Positions 8,018 to 11,656 of a stretch of DNA of 11,656 nt are shown piece by piece. The notes beneath the pieces are model-generated. The model was given only the letters and a program-made list of their open reading frames with translations. It was not told where the DNA came from and did not search any database. A program made the translations under genes and the position numbers. The stretch lies in the NCBI GenBank assembly GCA_029266295.1, contig JAQSXD010000205.1:1-11656 (forward strand), given 5' to 3'. Each line of letters begins with the position of its first letter. The first letter of the stretch is position 1. Origin of the DNA: Bacillota bacterium. GTDB lineage: Bacteria; Bacillota; Clostridia; Peptostreptococcales; Anaerovoracaceae.

Positions 8018-8062
8018 TTTCGGTGTCCGGAGTGTGAAACAATCGTTGTGCTGTGCACATGA
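8018..8062 (+). pseudogene. Remnant of a second zinc-ribbon gene (C-terminal knuckle)
   Basis: This segment translates as FRCPECETIVVLCT followed by TGA, against LRCPECKTIVVLPP in the intact zinc-ribbon protein ending at 7852. The 30 core bases match at 24 positions, and four of the six changes are at third codon positions. No start codon, ribosome binding site or matching N-terminal CPxC is found upstream in this frame; the frame is closed by TAG at 7913-7915. It is best read as the decayed 3' end of a tandem paralogue. Confidence 0.6.
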
Positions 8063-8074
8063 TTGACGTCAATC
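8061..8074. promoter_or_regulatory. 14-bp perfect palindrome, possible operator
   Basis: GATTGACGTCAATC is identical to its reverse complement. It contains TTGACG, which could serve as a -35 element, although no well-spaced -10 follows (TAATAG lies only 15 nt on). It is 96 nt before the start of the small helical-protein gene. A dimeric repressor site is possible; no factor can be named. Confidence 0.35.
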
Positions 8075-8169
8075 TGTCCATACTAATAGTGAAGCGCTGA
8101 TTGGTTTCGGACGCACACAGATCGACAATGAAACCAGAGCTTCCTTAGCTATAAGATGGAGGTGATCAA

Positions 8170-8358
8170 ATGGAGATGCAAACCGTAGACTATCTGAAGA
8201 AAGCTTTGCTTGACACTCAGGAAAGAGTACGGGACTTTAAGGCCTATTCTACAAAGATAGAGGATAAGGATCTGCAAAAGTTTTTCGGCGACTACTCGCT
8301 TTCTGAAGGAAAGCAAGCACAAAAGCTACAAAAATATCTTGAATCTGTGAAGCACTGA
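8170..8358 (+). CDS. Small helical protein of unknown function
   Basis: A 62-residue, highly charged protein predicted as two amphipathic helices: roughly residues 4-31 (VDYLKKALLDTQERVRDFKA) and 34-59 (LQKFFGDYSLSEGKQAQKLQ). There is no signal peptide, membrane segment or cysteine. The layout recalls half of a ferritin-like or coat-associated helical bundle, but I would not assign a family. GGAGGTG at 8158-8164 is 5 nt before the ATG at 8170 and decides against the second ATG at 8176. A strong terminator follows 6 nt after the stop, so it is the last or only gene of its transcript. Confidence 0.8.
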   Translation: MEMQTVDYLKKALLDTQERVRDFKAYSTKIEDKDLQKFFGDYSLSEGKQAQKLQKYLESVKH

Positions 8359-8364
8359 AGACGG

Positions 8365-8392
8365 CCACCCAATGGGTGGTTTTTCTTTTTTT
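8365..8392 (+). terminator. Intrinsic terminator after the small helical-protein gene
   Basis: CCACCC at 8365-8370 pairs with GGGTGG at 8374-8379 across a very short loop, followed by TTTTT, C and TTTTTTT (8380-8392). A compact GC-rich stem with a long T-run. Confidence 0.92.
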
Positions 8393-8402
8393 AAGTTACA
8401 AG

Positions 8403-8418
8403 GTCGAATATTGTCGAA
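8403..8418 (+). promoter_or_regulatory. Two tandem Spo0A-like boxes upstream of the sensor kinase
   Basis: GTCGAA occurs at 8403-8408 and again at 8413-8418, exactly 10 bp apart. The second lies in TTGTCGAAA, close to the Spo0A box core TGTCGAA. The pair ends 15 bp before the -35 hexamer at 8434. The first box is weaker (GGTCGAAT). Confidence 0.45.
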
Positions 8419-8433
8419 ATGGATAAAAATATG

Positions 8434-8462
8434 TTGCAATACCCAATTGACAATTTTATAAT
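8434..8462 (+). promoter_or_regulatory. Promoter of the two-component system
   Basis: TTGCAA at 8434-8439 and TATAAT at 8457-8462 with 17-nt spacing. A perfect TTGACA at 8447-8452 is too close to this -10 and has no other partner, so it is not used here. The leader to the kinase start would be about 87 nt and is AT-rich. Confidence 0.65.
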
Positions 8463-8555
8463 AGAAAGACCAAAATGCAGTAATTATAAAAAAACATGCA
8501 AATCAAAATTGAAAGATAAGTAGTATAAGTTGTATTAGTAAAGGAATATCGAAGC

Positions 8556-10619
8556 ATGATTGTAATGGGTTTAATTAATAACGCAGCGCTGCTATTGGCC
8601 TTAATCATTATTTATGAAATTAGTTATAACATACCGGCTAAATGGACTAAGCTCGTGCCGTGGATCAATGGGATCCTCATCGCCTTAATCGGATTAACCA
8701 TTATGACCTTTCCTTATGAATTAAAGCCCGGCATTTTTTTTGATACCCGCACAATTCTAATTAGCACATCTGCACTGACCTTTGGACTGCTTCCGGCAAG
8801 CATTGCATCGCTTATATTGGCTCTGTATCGGGTCGCACTGGGAGGCGCAGGGCTTCTTATGGGCATTGCAACGATTGTTACATCAGTTTGCATTGGGGGC
8901 GTATGGAGGCACTTTTTTATGCCCAAATATGGGAGGCTGCGATGGGTTAATATCTATCTCTTTGGTGTTGTTGTTCACCTTATGATGCTAGTAGATGCAT
9001 TTGTTCTTGCATGGGATACGGCGTTACAAATCATAGGACAAATTACTTTTCCTGTCTTGCTGGTGTATCCGATAGCCACAGTCATCCTCAGTCTTTTGAT
9101 ATTGCAGCAAAAGGATCGAAAAGAAGCACAAACCAGGGTAATGGAGGCGGAAGAGCGATACAAAAGTATCTTTCATAATAGCCATAATGTTATGCTTCTA
9201 ATTGATCCTCAAGACGGAAGCATTATTGATGCCAATCCGGCTGCTTCCAGATTCTATGGCTGGACAATAGAGACCTTGAAAGGCATGAACATTGCACAGA
9301 TTAATACGCTCAATCCCGTTGAAATAAAAGCTGAAATGGAGAAGGCTTACCTGGAGAAAAGGAATTCCTTTTTCTTTCAGCATAGAAGAGCCGCAGGAGA
9401 TGCTGTAAACGTTGAGGTGCATAGCAGCCCTGTAACATTGAAAGAAAAAACATATCTTTATTCCATTATCCATAACATTTCCGATCGAGTTTTAGCCAAT
9501 CAAGCACTGTATGAGAGCGAGCAACGCTTCCGCCTTTTGGTGGAAAGCGCACCGGAAGCAATCTTCATTGTATCAGGGGGTAAGTTTAGATACATCAATG
9601 AGTTTGCAGTTTCTGTGTTTGGAGCGGAATCCGCTGCGCAGCTGCTCAACACACCTGTAATGGATCGCTATCACCCAGATTACCATGAAATAATCAGAGA
9701 GCGGGTAAAAATTCTGCTGAAGGAGAAAAAATCGATGCCTCCCAATGAGGTGATCTTCCTAAGACTCGATGGCACTTCTGTTTATGTGGAGGTAAGCGCA
9801 GTCCCAATTCATTATAATCATACGGTCGGATCATTGGTAATTGCGCGGGACATTACAGAACAGAAAATTGCCAGTCAGGAAATTCTTAAGCTTAATACAG
9901 AGTTGGAGCAGAGGGTAGAAGAAAGAACCGCAGAACTTCAGAAATCAGTAAATGAGCTTGAGGCATTTGCCTACACGGTATCCCATGATTTGAAATCCCC
10001 ATTAAGAGCCATTGATGCATACAGCAGAATTCTAATGGAGGATTATCCTGAAGTAATTGAGGGTGAAATCCAAGATATCCTTGGTAATATCAAAAATATT
10101 AGCAGAGATATGATTGCACTGATTAACAAGCTTCTTCAGTATTCTACAGCATCACGTCTTGGATTATATCGGGAAACCATCGATCTTCATCAACTATTTC
10201 AACTAACCTTTAATGAGCTGACTGCTGCAACACCGGAGCGGCGCATCAAGCTCATCATGGAAACGCAAATTCCTAAGATAGAAGGGGATAAAATCTTATT
10301 AAAACAAGTTGTGAACAACATCATTTCCAATGCCGTAAAATTCACTCGCAATACCGATCCAGCAGTCATTAAGGTAGGACATACCATCGATGCGAATCGA
10401 ATTACGATTTACGTCAATGACAATGGTGCCGGCTTTCCAATGGAGTCTTCGGAAAAGCTGTTCGGAATTTTTCAAAGACTTCATTCTGCCGAAGAATATG
10501 AGGGAACGGGAATTGGGCTCGCCACTGTTCAGAAAATCATAAAAAAGCATGGCGGTAGAGTATGGATTTTAGGGAAAGCCGGCAAAGGGGCGACGATCTA
10601 CTTTACACTTCCAAAATAA
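8556..10619 (+). CDS. Membrane sensor histidine kinase: 5TM LytS-type sensor, two PAS, HisKA, HATPase
   Basis: A 687-residue sensor kinase. Residues 1-185 are hydrophobic with about five membrane helices and carry the LytS/YhcK-type 5TM signature: PGIFFDTR at 58-65, then FGLLPASIASL and RVALGGAGLLMG. Two PAS domains follow at about 198-318 (ERYKSIFHNSHNVMLLIDP) and 319-440 (QRFRLLVESAPEAIFIV). A coiled coil (LEQRVEERTAELQKSVNELE) leads to the phosphoacceptor His477 in VSHDLKSPLRAI. The ATPase domain has the N-box near 586-594 (NNIISNAVKFT), G1 at 622 (DNGAGFP) and G2 (GTGIGLATVQKIIKKHGG), all intact. It should autophosphorylate and pass phosphate to the regulator 41 nt downstream. AAGGAA at 8541-8546 supports ATG 8556; an ATG at 8565 is a less well-spaced alternative. 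The stimulus is unknown. Confidence 0.93.
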   Translation: MIVMGLINNAALLLALIIIYEISYNIPAKWTKLVPWINGILIALIGLTIMTFPYELKPGIFFDTRTILISTSALTFGLLPASIASLILALYRVALGGAGLLMGIATIVTSVCIGGVWRHFFMPKYGRLRWVNIYLFGVVVHLMMLVDAFVLAWDTALQIIGQITFPVLLVYPIATVILSLLILQQKDRKEAQTRVMEAEERYKSIFHNSHNVMLLIDPQDGSIIDANPAASRFYGWTIETLKGMNIAQINTLNPVEIKAEMEKAYLEKRNSFFFQHRRAAGDAVNVEVHSSPVTLKEKTYLYSIIHNISDRVLANQALYESEQRFRLLVESAPEAIFIVSGGKFRYINEFAVSVFGAESAAQLLNTPVMDRYHPDYHEIIRERVKILLKEKKSMPPNEVIFLRLDGTSVYVEVSAVPIHYNHTVGSLVIARDITEQKIASQEILKLNTELEQRVEERTAELQKSVNELEAFAYTVSHDLKSPLRAIDAYSRILMEDYPEVIEGEIQDILGNIKNISRDMIALINKLLQYSTASRLGLYRETIDLHQLFQLTFNELTAATPERRIKLIMETQIPKIEGDKILLKQVVNNIISNAVKFTRNTDPAVIKVGHTIDANRITIYVNDNGAGFPMESSEKLFGIFQRLHSAEEYEGTGIGLATVQKIIKKHGGRVWILGKAGKGATIYFTLPK

Positions 10620-10660
10620 GAAGTACAAAATCAACTAAGGAAACGTTGGGAGGGAATCTT

Positions 10661-11656
10661 TTGTTCAAAGTTATGATTGTTGACGATGTGGAAGTGATGC
10701 GGAGAGATGTGAAACGGTTAAAGTTGTGGGGAGAATCATCGGGATTCTTGATTGAGGCCGAAGCAGTAGACGGCTTGGATGCAATGGAGCAATTACAGAA
10801 TCACTCCATTGACCTTGTAATCACAGATATTAGAATGCCCCGTGTAGATGGGATCGAACTTTTACGGCAGATCTCGGAAAAAAAACTATGTCCTGTTACT
10901 GTTTTGCTGAGTGACTTTACAGAATATCACTTTGCAAGACAAGGGATTTTATATGGTGCCTTTGATTACATCGGAAAACCTGTAGATGAAGCCATTCTGT
11001 CTGAATTGCTGAACAGAATTGGAAGGCACCTGGTCGAGTTGCGTGAAAAGGAGCGGAAACGTATAGAACTGCAAGATTTTGCGCAAGATGCAATCATTCT
11101 AACAGAGGATAAAAAGCAGCTCATAAATAGTATCAAAAGCAGAAACCCCAAAGCCGTAGCTCAGGCTGTGGAATTGATTGGTCGGATTTGTCATCTTAAT
11201 CAATACGACCATATCAAAGCTAAGGATACATTAAAAAATACTACTCATGAGCTTATTGGACAGCTCCGGCAGACCTATCCATGGCTGGAGTTCTTTATTG
11301 ATATGGATCAATTAGCAGCAGATTTCTACTCGGGAAGCGAAGATGTGGAAGAACTTCAGAACTGCGCAAACGGGATTCTTAAGGAGCTAATTATGCTATT
11401 AAACAAACTAATGGGCAACCCCGGCAGTGACCTTGTAACTCAGACTTGTGAATATGTGCTCACCCATGTGGATGAAGAAACTTCCGTAAAGCTACTTTCA
11501 GAAAGACTATTTGTGAATAAATCTTATTTAAGCGAAACGTTTAAGCAAAAATTCGGAACAACACTGCTGCAATACATTAATATGGTAAAGATTGAGAGAG
11601 CGAAAAAACTGCTCCAAGAAGGCAAATTGATGAATTATCAAATTTCAGAGATGCTT
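10661..11656 (+). CDS. YesN-type response regulator (receiver plus AraC HTH), 3' end outside window
   Basis: 332 residues are visible, open to the window edge. The start is TTG at 10661, chosen because GGGAGGG at 10648-10654 lies 6 nt upstream and the protein then begins at the first receiver strand (KVMIVDDVEV); the first in-frame ATG, 10673, would cut that strand. The receiver (about 1-120) has the acidic pair DD, phosphoacceptor Asp56 in LVITDIRMPRVDG, Ser in LLSDFTEY and Lys in YIGKPVDE. A helical linker follows. From about residue 258 comes an AraC/XylS-type HTH (HVDEETSVKLLSERLFVNKS, then YLSETFKQKFGTTLLQYINM), cut off in its second helix-turn-helix. It is very likely the partner of the kinase just upstream and a transcription factor; its targets are unknown. 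Confidence 0.93.
   Translation, partial: MFKVMIVDDVEVMRRDVKRLKLWGESSGFLIEAEAVDGLDAMEQLQNHSIDLVITDIRMPRVDGIELLRQISEKKLCPVTVLLSDFTEYHFARQGILYGAFDYIGKPVDEAILSELLNRIGRHLVELREKERKRIELQDFAQDAIILTEDKKQLINSIKSRNPKAVAQAVELIGRICHLNQYDHIKAKDTLKNTTHELIGQLRQTYPWLEFFIDMDQLAADFYSGSEDVEELQNCANGILKELIMLLNKLMGNPGSDLVTQTCEYVLTHVDEETSVKLLSERLFVNKSYLSETFKQKFGTTLLQYINMVKIERAKKLLQEGKLMNYQISEML

Larger units (their letters stand above)
7853..8169. other. 317-nt gap with gene debris and small motifs
   Basis: No full-length forward gene. It holds the minus-strand ORF and promoter, the zinc-ribbon remnant, a 14-bp palindrome at 8061-8074, and a 7-bp inverted repeat TGGTTTC (8102-8108) / GAAACCA (8130-8136). It ends in the ribosome binding site of the next gene. 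No clear forward promoter could be picked out for the gene at 8170. Confidence 0.6.

Noticed and set aside
8447..8462. Perfect TTGACA followed by TATAAT upstream of the kinase
   Set aside because: Only 4 nt separate the hexamers, so they cannot form one promoter; TTGCAA at 8434 has the correct 17-nt spacing.

Overview
The window looks like a moderate-to-low-GC anaerobic Firmicute of the Clostridia type. The reasons are AGGAGG-type ribosome binding sites, an indolepyruvate:ferredoxin oxidoreductase, two radical-SAM enzymes, a LytS-type membrane sensor and a YesN-type regulator. No genus can be named from the sequence alone.

Positions 1-6540 form one tightly packed forward transcription unit. 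It contains the 3' end of argS, a radical-SAM protein, a B12-binding radical-SAM protein with a DUF4080-like tail, a TPR protein that starts at the end of its neighbour, and iorA-iorB abutting with no gap. A stem-loop plus T-run ends the unit at about 6502-6540. The IorAB pair oxidises aryl pyruvates to aryl-acyl-CoA with reduction of ferredoxin. The substrates of the two radical-SAM enzymes and the role of the TPR protein cannot be read from the sequence.

Positions 6541-7203 are a stable-RNA locus. A strong promoter (TTGACA, 18 nt, TATAAT) precedes a tRNA-Asn-like gene whose 3' end does not fit its 5' half and looks like the end of a tRNA-Leu. Two nearly identical initiator tRNA-fMet genes follow, lying in a duplicated unit of about 142 nt at a 208-209 nt offset. 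Each fMet gene is followed by a terminator, and the second terminator sits inside a larger, competing 16-bp inverted repeat.

Positions 7204-8400 hold small accessory genes: a two-helix membrane protein, a CPxC/CPxC zinc-ribbon protein, a short helical protein with its own terminator, a probable remnant of a second zinc-ribbon gene, and a candidate 36-codon gene on the minus strand with its own promoter and ribosome binding site.

Positions 8401-11656 encode a two-component system. A promoter with two TCGAA-type boxes resembling Spo0A boxes, exactly 10 bp apart, precedes a 687-residue sensor kinase (5TM LytS/YhcK-type sensor, two PAS domains, HisKA, HATPase). A YesN-type response regulator (receiver plus AraC-type HTH) follows, starts with TTG, and runs off the end of the window.
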